A stretch of 64,000 nt of DNA. It comes from Aquibacillus halophilus (GTDB lineage: Bacteria > Bacillota > Bacilli > Bacillales > Amphibacillaceae). The position numbers and the translations under genes were made by a program. This document shows positions 57,101-64,000 of this stretch, one piece after another (the stretch's first letter is position 1; each line of letters begins with the position of its first letter). Location of the stretch: assembly GCF_009649745.1 (NCBI RefSeq), contig NZ_WJNG01000004.1, positions 124,001 through 188,000 of the forward strand. Reading direction: 5' to 3'. The notes below the pieces were generated by a model. That model made no database searches. It saw only the letters and a list, made by a program, of their open reading frames with translations, and had not been told where the DNA came from.

Positions 57101-58486
57101 TCTAAAGCTCATAACTATACTAAAGTATTATTTGGAGAGGACAAGGTATTTAGGGCTGGTACGATTGGTACCGTAGCTGAAAAGACTGCCTATGGCTATG
57201 TGAAGGGTTATGCGGGTGATCAACAGTTACAAATTAAAAATGTTGAGGTTGATCGACTCGTACAGGGATGTACTGGTGTAAAACGGACTTCAGGACAACA
57301 CCCAGGTGGAATAATTGTTGTTCCGGATGATAAGGAAATTTATGATTTTACACCAATACAATTTCCAGCTGATGACAAAAACTCTGAATGGAAAACAACT
57401 CATTTTGATTTCCATTCTATTCATGACAATCTCTTGAAGCTAGATATCCTTGGACATGATGATCCAACCGTAATAAGGATGTTGCAGGATTTAAGTGGTA
57501 TAGATCCGAAGACAATACCAACAGATGATAAAGAGGTAATGAAAATTTTCTCTGGACCAGATGTGCTGGGTGTAACCTCAGAACAAATAATGTGCAAAAC
57601 TGGAACCTTGGGTGTACCGGAATTTGGTACGAAATTTGTTCGACAAATGCTTGAAGACACTAAACCAAAAACATTTGCAGAGCTTGTTATCATTTCAGGT
57701 TTATCCCACGGTACAGATGTTTGGTTAGGTAACGCACAGGAATTAATAAATAAAGGAATTTGTAAACTTCCTGATGTAATTGGTTGTCGTGATGATATCA
57801 TGGTTTATTTGATGCATAAGGGATTAGATGCGTCTCTTGCATTTAAAATTATGGAGTTTGTTCGTAAAGGAAAAGGCCTACAAGATGAGTGGATAGATGA
57901 AATGAAGAAAAATAATGTACCAGATTGGTATATTGACTCTTGTAAGAAAATTAAGTATATGTTCCCTAAAGCTCACGCAGCTGCCTATGTATTAATGGCT
58001 GTAAGAATTGCCTATTTCAAAGTTCATTATCCTATTTTCTTTTATGCAGCGTATTTCTCTGTACGTGCAGGTGACTTCGATTTAGATGTAATGGTAAAGG
58101 GGAGTGCACCAATTAAAAAAAGAGTAGAAGAAATTATTTCCAAAGGTAATGATGCTTCACCTAAGGAGAAGAACTTGCTAACTGTATTAGAGATAGCTCT
58201 AGAAATGAACGAAAGAGGGTTTTCATTTCAAAAAGTTAATCTATATAATTCAAGTGCCACAGACTTTATCGTTGATGGAAACACGTTAATTCCTCCATTT
58301 AATGCAGTTGATGGATTGGGCACAAACGCCGCTTTGAATATTGTCAAAGTAAGAGAAGATGGAGATTTTCTCTCAAAGGAAGATTTACGTGAGCGAAGTA
58401 GAATTTCTAAGACGGTATTAGAATATTTAGATAATCATGGGTGTTTAGAAGGAATGGCTGACGCCAATCAACTATCTTTGTTTTAA
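54194..58486 (+). CDS. polC: DNA polymerase III PolC (Gram-positive replicase)
   Basis: PolC is the main replicative polymerase with built-in 3'-5' exonuclease. It has an N-terminal domain, an OB fold (about 225-320) and a PHP domain (from about 329, [13 protein letters not shown]), split by the exonuclease insertion (FDVETTGL near 418). The zinc-binding CTSC and CPNC pair and the catalytic PDIDLNFS (near 958) follow. A duplex-binding end closes with NQLSLF. The ATG at 54194 follows GGGGAGG and gives 1430 residues (B. subtilis 1437). Confidence 0.97.
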   Translation: MDISSNDRMSILLKQINMPQDLIEEHFNESSLSKLEVFKKNKLWHFHIHLSTVLPPSVYKVFSLKLQETFSQLALIEWTIYTDKKTLVEQDVCDYWQDFILSLKDLSPAYRDLVHEQKPRINGNKVLITARNDAEGNALKKRLEPGFKNYCHRIGSHSYTIEVDVKTELEDIQKFREQKAIEDQMLVQRAVRDKEERAKHKPENAPEGPVMIGNRIQDQAEPMENILEEERSKVIQGYVFDVDVRELRSGRHLLIIKVTDYTDSFQIKKFSKGDQDAAMFQQVKKGMWIKGRGTIQTDTFTNELTMMANDINQVVADERLDKAAEGEKRVELHAHTTMSQMDAVVSASKLVEQAAKWGHKAIAITDHAVAQSYPEAYASSSKHGIKAIYGLEANVVDDGVPIAYNETDVDLGDATYVVFDVETTGLSAVYDTIIELAAVRIKDGDIVDRYESFANPHHPLSQTTTDLTGITDDMVKDAPEVDEVIKEFHQWMGNDILVAHNASFDMGFLNEGLKRIDYEKASNPVIDTLELARFLFPDNKNHRLNTLCKLLDIELTQHHRAIYDAEATGYLLWKLVKKVDELGITNHKQFNQHMGEGNAYQRSRPFHVTLLAQNEIGLKNIYRLVSLAHVDYFYRVPRIPRSQLQKYREGILVGSGCDKGEVFETMMQKSKDEAEKIAEFYDYIEIQPPSNYNHLMERELVQNEAQIFDILRNIVEMAERLNKKCVATGNAHYIDKEDKLYRQILIASQKGNPLNRQTLPDVHFRTTDEMLECFKFLGKDLAKEVVVTNTQYIADSIDSIKPIKEDLYTPNIDGAEDEIREMSYNRARAVYGESLPELVEKRIEKELKSIIGHGFAVIYLISHKLVKKSLDDGYLVGSRGSVGSSLIATLTEITEVNPLPPHYVCTSCQFNEFFNDGSVGSGFDLPEKVCPNCSTNLKKDGQDIPFETFLGFKGDKVPDIDLNFSGAYQSKAHNYTKVLFGEDKVFRAGTIGTVAEKTAYGYVKGYAGDQQLQIKNVEVDRLVQGCTGVKRTSGQHPGGIIVVPDDKEIYDFTPIQFPADDKNSEWKTTHFDFHSIHDNLLKLDILGHDDPTVIRMLQDLSGIDPKTIPTDDKEVMKIFSGPDVLGVTSEQIMCKTGTLGVPEFGTKFVRQMLEDTKPKTFAELVIISGLSHGTDVWLGNAQELINKGICKLPDVIGCRDDIMVYLMHKGLDASLAFKIMEFVRKGKGLQDEWIDEMKKNNVPDWYIDSCKKIKYMFPKAHAAAYVLMAVRIAYFKVHYPIFFYAAYFSVRAGDFDLDVMVKGSAPIKKRVEEIISKGNDASPKEKNLLTVLEIALEMNERGFSFQKVNLYNSSATDFIVDGNTLIPPFNAVDGLGTNAALNIVKVREDGDFLSKEDLRERSRISKTVLEYLDNHGCLEGMADANQLSLF

Positions 58487-58505
58487 AATAAAACTTGATT
58501 AAACT

Positions 58506-58550
58506 AACACATATATTCACTAACTGTTTTATGTGAATATGTGTGTTATT
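58506..58550 (+). terminator. Terminator after polC
   Basis: AACACATATATTCAC pairs with GTGAATATGTGTGTT apart from a two-base bulge, and a short T-rich tail follows. Confidence 0.75.
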
Positions 58551-58578
58551 TGTAACCTATAGTAAACATGGGATATTC

Positions 58579-58607
58579 TTGCATTAACTTGTAAGATGTG
58601 GTATATT
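58579..58607 (+). promoter_or_regulatory. Candidate sigma-A-type promoter of the rimP-infB operon
   Basis: TTGCAT (58579-58584), 17 bp, TATATT (58602-58607). Transcription would begin near 58614 and give a leader of over 300 nt. Confidence 0.65.
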
Positions 58608-58613
58608 TTTGGT

Positions 58614-58785
58614 GGTAAGCATTGATACGTAGGAAAGAAGGAGTGGGGAAACCCACTCTTTCTTTCATACTTGTTTGCATTTTGTTCTGTTTCTGTCGCA
58701 GACAGATGTGAAGCTAGGTCCCTGGAATAGGATGGAAACTGATAAGTTCCCCTTGCCGATCAGTAATGGCAGGGGTTTTGTTGTT
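58614..58785 (+). ncRNA. Structured 5' leader of the rimP operon
   Basis: Three elements follow the promoter. Hairpin 1 is a 15-bp stem (58633-58647 with 58652-58666, one wobble) closed by a GAAA tetraloop. Hairpin 2 is TCTGTC-gca-GACAGA (58692-58706). The third is a terminator at 58749-58779. ACTGAT (58738-58743) is complementary to ATCAGT (58759-58764) in the loop of the terminator, so a competing fold or a pseudoknot is possible. Control by attenuation is an inference. Confidence 0.6.
58749..58779 (+). terminator. Leader terminator (possible attenuator) before rimP
   Basis: CCCCTTGCC pairs with GGCAGGGG with one bulged T, and TTTT follows. It lies about 150 bases before the rimP start with no gene between promoter and terminator, as in an attenuator. 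Confidence 0.75.
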
Positions 58786-58929
58786 ACTTTTTTGGTTTAG
58801 TGATATTAAATTAACTGTTACTCATAAAGAATATACAATTCATTAAATGAAAGAAACGTAATTGAGTATACTAATCAAAAATACTTATCAGAACATTTAT
58901 TCTTATGTTTTCTGAAGGAGGGAAAATAA

Positions 58930-59403
58930 TTGAGCAATAAAGTTGCAGAAAAGACAGAGGAATTAGTCCAACCAATACTTAAGGAATTAAATTTAAATCT
59001 CGTTGATATCGAATTTGAAAAAGAGGGAAAAAACTGGTTTCTACGTGTTTTTGTTGATAAAGATGGCGGTGTAGATATTGAAGAATGTGGTCAGGTATCC
59101 GAAAAACTAAGTGAGAAATTAGATAATGAAGATCCTGTAACCATTCCATATTTCTTAGAGGTTTCCTCTCCTGGAGCAGAACGTCCATTAAAAAGAAGAG
59201 AAGATTTCCATAAGAACATCGAAAATACTATCTATATAAAGCTATATGAACCACTTGATGATGAGAAAGAATACGAAGGTATTTTAAAATCATTTGAAGA
59301 AGACATAGTTACTTTGGAAGTCAAAGTAAAAACACGGAAAAAAGAGATAGAAATCCCATTTGAAAAAATCGCAAAGGCTCGATTAGCAGTAACTTTTAAT
59401 TAA
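58930..59403 (+). CDS. rimP: Ribosome maturation factor RimP (YlxS)
   Basis: RimP assists 30S maturation. The 157-residue protein has the DUF150 two-domain layout: [21 protein letters not shown]-type start of the alpha-beta domain, [12 protein letters not shown] and a C-terminal SH3-like barrel. The start is TTG after GAAGGAGGG. It is the first gene of the operon with nusA, ylxR, ylxQ, infB, ylxP and rbfA. Confidence 0.95.
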   Translation: MSNKVAEKTEELVQPILKELNLNLVDIEFEKEGKNWFLRVFVDKDGGVDIEECGQVSEKLSEKLDNEDPVTIPYFLEVSSPGAERPLKRREDFHKNIENTIYIKLYEPLDDEKEYEGILKSFEEDIVTLEVKVKTRKKEIEIPFEKIAKARLAVTFN

Positions 59404-59414
59404 AGGGGGAAAAG

Positions 59415-60527
59415 ATGTTGAGCAGTGAGCTTTTTGATGCCATTCAATATTTGGAGAAAGAAAAAGGAATTAATAAAGAAGTCCTTATGGAAGCCTTAGA
59501 GGCTGCACTTATCTCCGCTTATAAAAAGAATTTTAAGTCTGCAACTAATGTACGTGTAGATCTTAATGAAGAAACAGGGAGCATGCATGTATTTGCTAGA
59601 AAAGATATTGTTGAAGAAGTTGAAGACAAACAACAACAGGTTTCTCTTGAAGAAGCGAAACAATTGAATCCAAATTATGATATTGGTGACGTTGTTGAAA
59701 TTGAAGTTACACCTAAGGATTTTGGAAGAATAGCAGCACAAGCTGCCAAGCAGGTTGTTACCCAACGTGTTAGAGAAGCTGAGCGAGGGGTAATATTCAA
59801 TGAATACATCGATAGAGAAGAGGATGTAATGACAGGGATTATCCAACGAAAAGATCCTCGTTTTATTTATGTAAACCTTGGTAAGATTGAAGCTCGATTA
59901 CCTGAGAGTGAACAAATGGCTACAGAGCAATATAATGTTCACGATCGACTGAAGGTTTTTGTAACAAAAGTAGAAAATACAAACAAAGGTCCACATATAT
60001 ATGTTTCTAGGACACATCCAGGTCTACTAAAACGATTATTTGAAATGGAAGTGCCGGAGATTTATGATGGTACAGTTGAAATTCGTTCAGTTGCTAGAGA
60101 AGCGGGTGACAGGTCGAAAATCTCTGTTTATGCTGCTAATCCAGAAGTGGATCCAGTGGGCTCATGTGTCGGACAAAGAGGCCAACGTGTTCAAACAATT
60201 GTAAATGAACTTAAAGGTGAAAAGATTGATATCGTTGAGTGGTCTGAAGATCCAGTTGTTTATGTATCAAATGCATTAAGCCCATCAAAAGTTGTCGAAG
60301 TAATAGTAAAAGAAAAAGAAAAGGCAACTACCGTAATAGTGCCCGATTATCAGTTATCTTTGGCAATCGGAAAACGAGGTCAAAATGCACGATTAGCCGC
60401 AAAACTAACTGGGTGGAAAATAGACATTAAAAGTGAATCAGAGGCGAAGGAAGAGGGTCTACTATCTGAGTTTACTGAAGCCAAAGATGAGTCCTATTCT
60501 GATGTTGATGAAGATTTATTTGAATAA
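59415..60527 (+). CDS. nusA: Transcription termination/antitermination factor NusA
   Basis: NusA binds RNA polymerase and affects pausing, termination and antitermination. The N-terminal polymerase-binding domain is followed by S1 (about 130-200) and two KH domains (GSCVGQRGQRVQ and LAIGKRGQNARLA). The short acidic tail lacks the AR repeats of enteric NusA, as in Bacillus. It has 370 residues. The ATG at 59415 follows AAGGGGG. The next codon, TTG, matches the B. subtilis start. Confidence 0.97.
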   Translation: MLSSELFDAIQYLEKEKGINKEVLMEALEAALISAYKKNFKSATNVRVDLNEETGSMHVFARKDIVEEVEDKQQQVSLEEAKQLNPNYDIGDVVEIEVTPKDFGRIAAQAAKQVVTQRVREAERGVIFNEYIDREEDVMTGIIQRKDPRFIYVNLGKIEARLPESEQMATEQYNVHDRLKVFVTKVENTNKGPHIYVSRTHPGLLKRLFEMEVPEIYDGTVEIRSVAREAGDRSKISVYAANPEVDPVGSCVGQRGQRVQTIVNELKGEKIDIVEWSEDPVVYVSNALSPSKVVEVIVKEKEKATTVIVPDYQLSLAIGKRGQNARLAAKLTGWKIDIKSESEAKEEGLLSEFTEAKDESYSDVDEDLFE

Positions 60528-60541
60528 GGGGGTTATCAAAA

Positions 60542-60823
60542 ATGGTACGAACCAATAAAAAGGTTCCTCTTAGAAAATGTGTTGTCACGCAGGAAATGAA
60601 AGAAAAAAAAGAACTAATTAGAGTTGTGAAGAATAAAGAAGGTGAAGTTTTTGTTGATGAAACTGGTAAAAAAAATGGGCGTGGAGCTTATGTTTCTAAA
60701 AGTATCGATGCAGTTGAATCAGCAAAAAAGAATAAAATTTTAGAACGTCATTTAAGTGTATCAATTGATGAGTCGGTATATGAACAACTAAAAATGATTA
60801 TAGAAGGTAATAAAATTGAGTAG
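60542..60823 (+). CDS. ylxR: YlxR (RnpM-type, DUF448)
   Basis: This 93-residue basic protein has the family core PLRKCVVTQE, LIRVVKNKEGEVFVD and KKNGRGAYVSKS. B. subtilis YlxR has been linked to RNase P modulation. It lies in the usual place between nusA and ylxQ and overlaps ylxQ by 8 bp. Confidence 0.95.
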   Translation: MVRTNKKVPLRKCVVTQEMKEKKELIRVVKNKEGEVFVDETGKKNGRGAYVSKSIDAVESAKKNKILERHLSVSIDESVYEQLKMIIEGNKIE

Positions 60824-61130
60824 AGATTATCTGAATTTGTTAGGACTTGCGTATCGTGCACAAAAATGCACCTTGGGTGAGGAGTCCATCATTCGCGATA
60901 TTCAGAAACAGAAAGCAAAACTTGTTCTATTAGCAAGTGATACCGGCCAAAATACCAGGAAGACAATAACTGATAAGTGTAGTTATTATCAAATTCCATT
61001 AATAATAGTTGATGATCGAGATACGATTTCTCATGCTATCGGTAAATCTGGAAGAGTTGCTATTGCTATATTGGACTCAGGTTTTGCTACTAAAATCACA
61101 TCGTTACTCGATAAATCTATTCGGGGGTGA
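60816..61130 (+). CDS. ylxQ: YlxQ, L7Ae-type RNA-binding protein
   Basis: The 104-residue product has the L7Ae/L30e fold pattern: [32 protein letters not shown] and an [19 protein letters not shown]-type end. Proteins of this family bind kink-turn RNA. It starts with TTG inside the end of ylxR and ends next to infB. Confidence 0.92.
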   Translation: MSRDYLNLLGLAYRAQKCTLGEESIIRDIQKQKAKLVLLASDTGQNTRKTITDKCSYYQIPLIIVDDRDTISHAIGKSGRVAIAILDSGFATKITSLLDKSIRG

Positions 61131-61135
61131 ACGTA

Positions 61136-63277
61136 TTGAGTAAAACACGCGTTTATGAATATGCAAAAGAAAAGAATTTATCAAGTAAGGTTATTATTGA
61201 TAAATTAAAGGAATTAAATATTGAAGTATCGAATCATATGTCAACAATTTCTGATGAAACAAAAGGGAAATTGGAAACCATTTTTAAAGGTAGTGACTCT
61301 AAGAAAAAAGACAATCCCAAACAGGATAAAAGTCAAAAAACTACCACTACTAATGAAAAACAAACGAATGAACAGAAGAAAAATTCCCAACCTAAGGGTA
61401 AGAATAATTCTGATAAGAATGCTAACAATTATAAAGGTAAGGGAAATAAAAAAAATATGAAAAATAAAAACAATCAAAATAATCAACAACCAACTGAAAA
61501 CACGCAACCCAAAAAGGCTGAAACACCTTCAAAAATTACGTACATTGGATCACTTACGGTAGGTGAATTGGCAGAAAAATTAAATAAAGATACTACCGAA
61601 ATTATTATGAAACTTATGGCTTTAGGTGTGATGGCAACAAAGAACCAAGATCTTAATGAAGAATCGATTCAACTAATATGCGAAGAGTATGAAGTGGAAG
61701 TTGAAAAAGAAATTGAGGTCGATGAGAACGATTTAGATAACTTTATCGCTGAAGACGAGGAGAAAGACCTTGTTGAGCGTCCGGCAGTCGTAACTATAAT
61801 GGGGCACGTAGACCATGGTAAAACCACCCTACTAGATTCTATTCGTGATACGAAGGTAACTGAGGGTGAAGCAGGTGGAATTACCCAGCATATTGGTGCA
61901 TACCAAATTGAAGAAAACGGAAAGAAAATAACATTTCTTGATACTCCAGGGCACGCTGCTTTCACTAGTATGCGATCTCGTGGTGCACAGGTTACGGATA
62001 TAGCTATTCTTGTAGTTGCAGCAGATGATGGTGTAATGCCACAGACTGTTGAGGCGATTAACCATGCAAAAGCAGCTGAGGTTCCAATTATTATTGCTGT
62101 AAATAAAATGGATAAAGAAGGCGCCAATCCTGACCGTGTCATGCAGGAACTGACTGAATATGGACTAGTTCCTGAAGACTGGGGCGGAGACACAATTTTT
62201 GTTCAGTTGTCTGCCATAAAACGTGAAGGTATTGATGACTTAGTTGATATGATTTTACTAGTATCTGAAGTGGAAGAACTAAAAGCCAATCCAAACAGAA
62301 ATGCAAGTGGAACTGTAATTGAAGCCGAACTAGATAAAGGACGGGGCTCCGTTGCTACGTTGTTGGTTCAAAATGGTACACTTCATGTTGGAGACCCAAT
62401 AGTAGTTGGTAATACTTTTGGTCGAGTACGTGCAATGGTTAATGACCTTGGACGCCGTGTGAAAGTAGCTGGACCATCAACTCCAGTAGAAATTACTGGT
62501 TTAAATGAAGTTCCACAGGCAGGAGATCAATTTACTGTTTTTGATAATGAGAAAAAAGCCCGTCAAGTAGGTGAAGCACGTCAACAAAAACAGATTGAAC
62601 ACAAGCGTGGCGATAGAGTAAGAGTTAGCCTTGATGACTTATTTGAGCAAATCAAACAAGGTGAAATAAAAGATATTAATTTAATACTAAAAGCAGATGT
62701 TCAAGGTTCTGCTGAAGCATTAGCAGCTTCTCTTGAAAAGATTGAAGTGGAAGGTATTAAAGTTCGAATTATTCATAAAGGTGTAGGTGCGATTACTGAA
62801 TCAGATATAATTCTGGCATCTGCGTCTAATGCTATAGTAATTGGGTTTAATGTTAGGCCTGATGTAAATGCTAAGAAGACAGCGGATTCTGAAAATGTTG
62901 ATGTTAGATTGCATCGCATCATCTATAAAGTAATTGAAGAAATTGAATTGGCAATGAAGGGAATGCTTGATCCAGAATTTGAGGAAAAAATAATTGGTCA
63001 GGCAGAAGTTCGTGAAATAATTAATATTTCTCGAATAGGTACAATTGCTGGTAGCTATGTAACTGACGGAAAAATAACTCGTTCCGCTAGTGTACGTGTA
63101 ATAAGAGACGGCATTGTCGTATATGAAGGTGAAATTGATACCCTCAAGCGTTTTAAAGATGACGTGAAAGAAGTAGCTAAGAATTATGAATGTGGTATTA
63201 CAGTTGAAAACTTCAATGATATTAAAGAAGGCGACGTATTTGAAGCTTACGTTATGGAAGAAATTAAACGTACATGA
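61136..63277 (+). CDS. infB: Translation initiation factor IF-2
   Basis: IF-2 is the GTPase that delivers initiator tRNA to the ribosome. An IF2-N module ([19 protein letters not shown]) is followed by a Lys/Asn/Gln-rich linker (about 45-130) and a second IF2-N module ([20 protein letters not shown]). The G domain has [20 protein letters not shown] and NKMD. Domains II-IV follow. The TTG at 61136 has the best spacing from GGGGGTGA and gives the family start [10 protein letters not shown]. It has 713 residues (B. subtilis 716). It overlaps ylxP by 4 bp. Confidence 0.97.
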   Translation: MSKTRVYEYAKEKNLSSKVIIDKLKELNIEVSNHMSTISDETKGKLETIFKGSDSKKKDNPKQDKSQKTTTTNEKQTNEQKKNSQPKGKNNSDKNANNYKGKGNKKNMKNKNNQNNQQPTENTQPKKAETPSKITYIGSLTVGELAEKLNKDTTEIIMKLMALGVMATKNQDLNEESIQLICEEYEVEVEKEIEVDENDLDNFIAEDEEKDLVERPAVVTIMGHVDHGKTTLLDSIRDTKVTEGEAGGITQHIGAYQIEENGKKITFLDTPGHAAFTSMRSRGAQVTDIAILVVAADDGVMPQTVEAINHAKAAEVPIIIAVNKMDKEGANPDRVMQELTEYGLVPEDWGGDTIFVQLSAIKREGIDDLVDMILLVSEVEELKANPNRNASGTVIEAELDKGRGSVATLLVQNGTLHVGDPIVVGNTFGRVRAMVNDLGRRVKVAGPSTPVEITGLNEVPQAGDQFTVFDNEKKARQVGEARQQKQIEHKRGDRVRVSLDDLFEQIKQGEIKDINLILKADVQGSAEALAASLEKIEVEGIKVRIIHKGVGAITESDIILASASNAIVIGFNVRPDVNAKKTADSENVDVRLHRIIYKVIEEIELAMKGMLDPEFEEKIIGQAEVREIINISRIGTIAGSYVTDGKITRSASVRVIRDGIVVYEGEIDTLKRFKDDVKEVAKNYECGITVENFNDIKEGDVFEAYVMEEIKRT

Positions 63278-63552
63278 TTTTGCTCGCTGAAGTAGAGTGT
63301 TTTATTTATGAAACACAATCATTGAAGCAAAAAAGATCTGTGATAAAAAAAATAATAACAAGAATACAAAATGAATATAATATAGCTATTAGTGAAATGG
63401 AATATCAAGATCTTTGGCAACGAACAAAGCTTGGATTAGTTACCATTTCTAGTAATAAGGTTCAAGCCGAAAGGGTGATTAATCAAGCATTTGCAATGAT
63501 TGATTCCTTTCCGGAGATTGAACGGACTTTAACTAATACTGAATGGCTATAA
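63274..63552 (+). CDS. ylxP: YlxP (DUF503)
   Basis: This 92-residue conserved protein has the pattern [40 protein letters not shown] and a C-terminal helix. The function is not established. The start overlaps the infB stop (ATGA), and rbfA follows after 56 bp. Confidence 0.93.
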   Translation: MILLAEVECFIYETQSLKQKRSVIKKIITRIQNEYNIAISEMEYQDLWQRTKLGLVTISSNKVQAERVINQAFAMIDSFPEIERTLTNTEWL

Positions 63553-63608
63553 ATTATAAGGTTATATACCTTAACACATTCCCTCAATTGTAGAAGAGGT
63601 GGTCGTTA

Positions 63609-63959
63609 ATGAGTGAATTACGTGCTAATCGGGTAGGAGAACAAATGAAGAAAGAATTAGGGGATATTCTGGGGAAGAAGATTAAAGATCCAAGAGTCGG
63701 TTTTGTTACTGTTACCGATGTTGAGGTAACGGGTGATCTTCAACAGGCAAAAGTTTTTATCTCAGTCCTTGGTGAAGATAAACAAAAACAAGATACTCTT
63801 GTGGGTCTTTCAAAAGCGAAAGGGTTTATTCGTTCTGAAATCGGAAAAAGAATCCGATTAAGAAAAACCCCAGAAATTTTCTTTGAATTTGATGAAGCAA
63901 TTGAAAAAGGTAACAGAATTGAACATATTTTAAGGGATTTAAATAATTCAACTGATTAA
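63609..63959 (+). CDS. rbfA: Ribosome-binding factor A
   Basis: RbfA is a KH-fold protein that binds the 30S subunit during late 16S processing and cold adaptation. The 116-residue product has [42 protein letters not shown]-type strands seen in blocks, and [15 protein letters not shown]. The ribosome binding site is GAGGTGG. The last 41 bases of the window hold no recognisable feature. Confidence 0.96.
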   Translation: MSELRANRVGEQMKKELGDILGKKIKDPRVGFVTVTDVEVTGDLQQAKVFISVLGEDKQKQDTLVGLSKAKGFIRSEIGKRIRLRKTPEIFFEFDEAIEKGNRIEHILRDLNNSTD

Positions 63960-64000
63960 AAAGTTGTCCCTTTTTACTTGATAAAACCCTTGTATTCGTA

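Noticed and set aside
61221-61460. Plus-strand open frame of 79 codons inside infB, very basic
   Set aside because: It is the +1 frame of the Lys/Asn/Gln-rich linker of IF-2, which explains its composition.
61669-62193. Minus-strand open frame of 174 codons opposite infB
   Set aside because: Antisense shadow of the conserved IF-2 GTPase domain. Low-complexity Ser/Ile/Thr composition and no ribosome binding site.
1-64000. Search for CRISPR arrays, tRNA genes, prophage, restriction or toxin-antitoxin genes
   Set aside because: No direct-repeat array, no tRNA-like cloverleaf ending in CCA, and every convincing gene is a conserved core or motility gene.

Overview
The window is a stretch of chromosome from a low-GC Gram-positive bacterium of the family Bacillaceae. 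Gene order follows the Bacillus subtilis region from rplS to rbfA almost gene for gene. The AT-rich codon use, strong AGGAGG-type ribosome binding sites, frequent TTG and GTG starts and one family of dispersed palindromic repeats fit a halotolerant bacillus of the Oceanobacillus/Virgibacillus type. I cannot name the species from sequence alone. Every convincing gene lies on the + strand. I see no tRNA, rRNA, CRISPR array, prophage or intact insertion sequence.

Layout: (1) 1-3.6 kb: rplS, a type I signal peptidase, the ribosome-assembly GTPase RbgA, a 770-bp non-coding stretch with two diverged inverted copies of a palindromic repeat, then rnhB. (2) 3.6-5.7 kb: ylqG-ylqH, a FliK-like protein and a free-standing FlhB cytoplasmic-domain-like protein, about 10 kb upstream of the flagellar operon. 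(3) 5.8-11.3 kb: sucCD, dprA and topA. (4) 11.4-15.4 kb: xerC-hslV-hslU-codY behind a perfect-consensus sigma-A-type promoter. trmFO, which lies between topA and xerC in B. subtilis, is absent. (5) 15.6-44.5 kb: an uninterrupted fla/che operon from flgB to sigD, followed by a FapA-type (DUF342) gene, a 99-residue unknown and a swrB-like gene. It encodes basal body, export apparatus, hook, switch, chemotaxis proteins and the flagellar sigma factor. (6) 44.5-48.1 kb: rpsB, tsf, pyrH, frr. (7) 48.3-58.5 kb: uppS, cdsA, dxr, rseP, proS and polC (isoprenoid and phospholipid synthesis, site-2 protease, prolyl-tRNA synthetase, replicative polymerase). (8) 58.6-64 kb: the rimP-nusA-ylxR-ylxQ-infB-ylxP-rbfA operon behind a structured leader that ends in an intrinsic terminator.

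Most of the window is conserved core genome. The observations most worth a second look are: the ylqG/ylqH pair, which looks like a second substrate-switch module in which YlqH starts almost where autocleaved FlhB would start; the swrD (flbD) start region, where a GC-rich hairpin sits between an excellent Shine-Dalgarno sequence and the ATG; the rimP leader; the inverted repeat pair whose terminal stems differ in sequence but keep their pairing; the missing trmFO; the Asn-to-Met change in the G4 motif of RbgA; and the unusual N-terminus of HslV.
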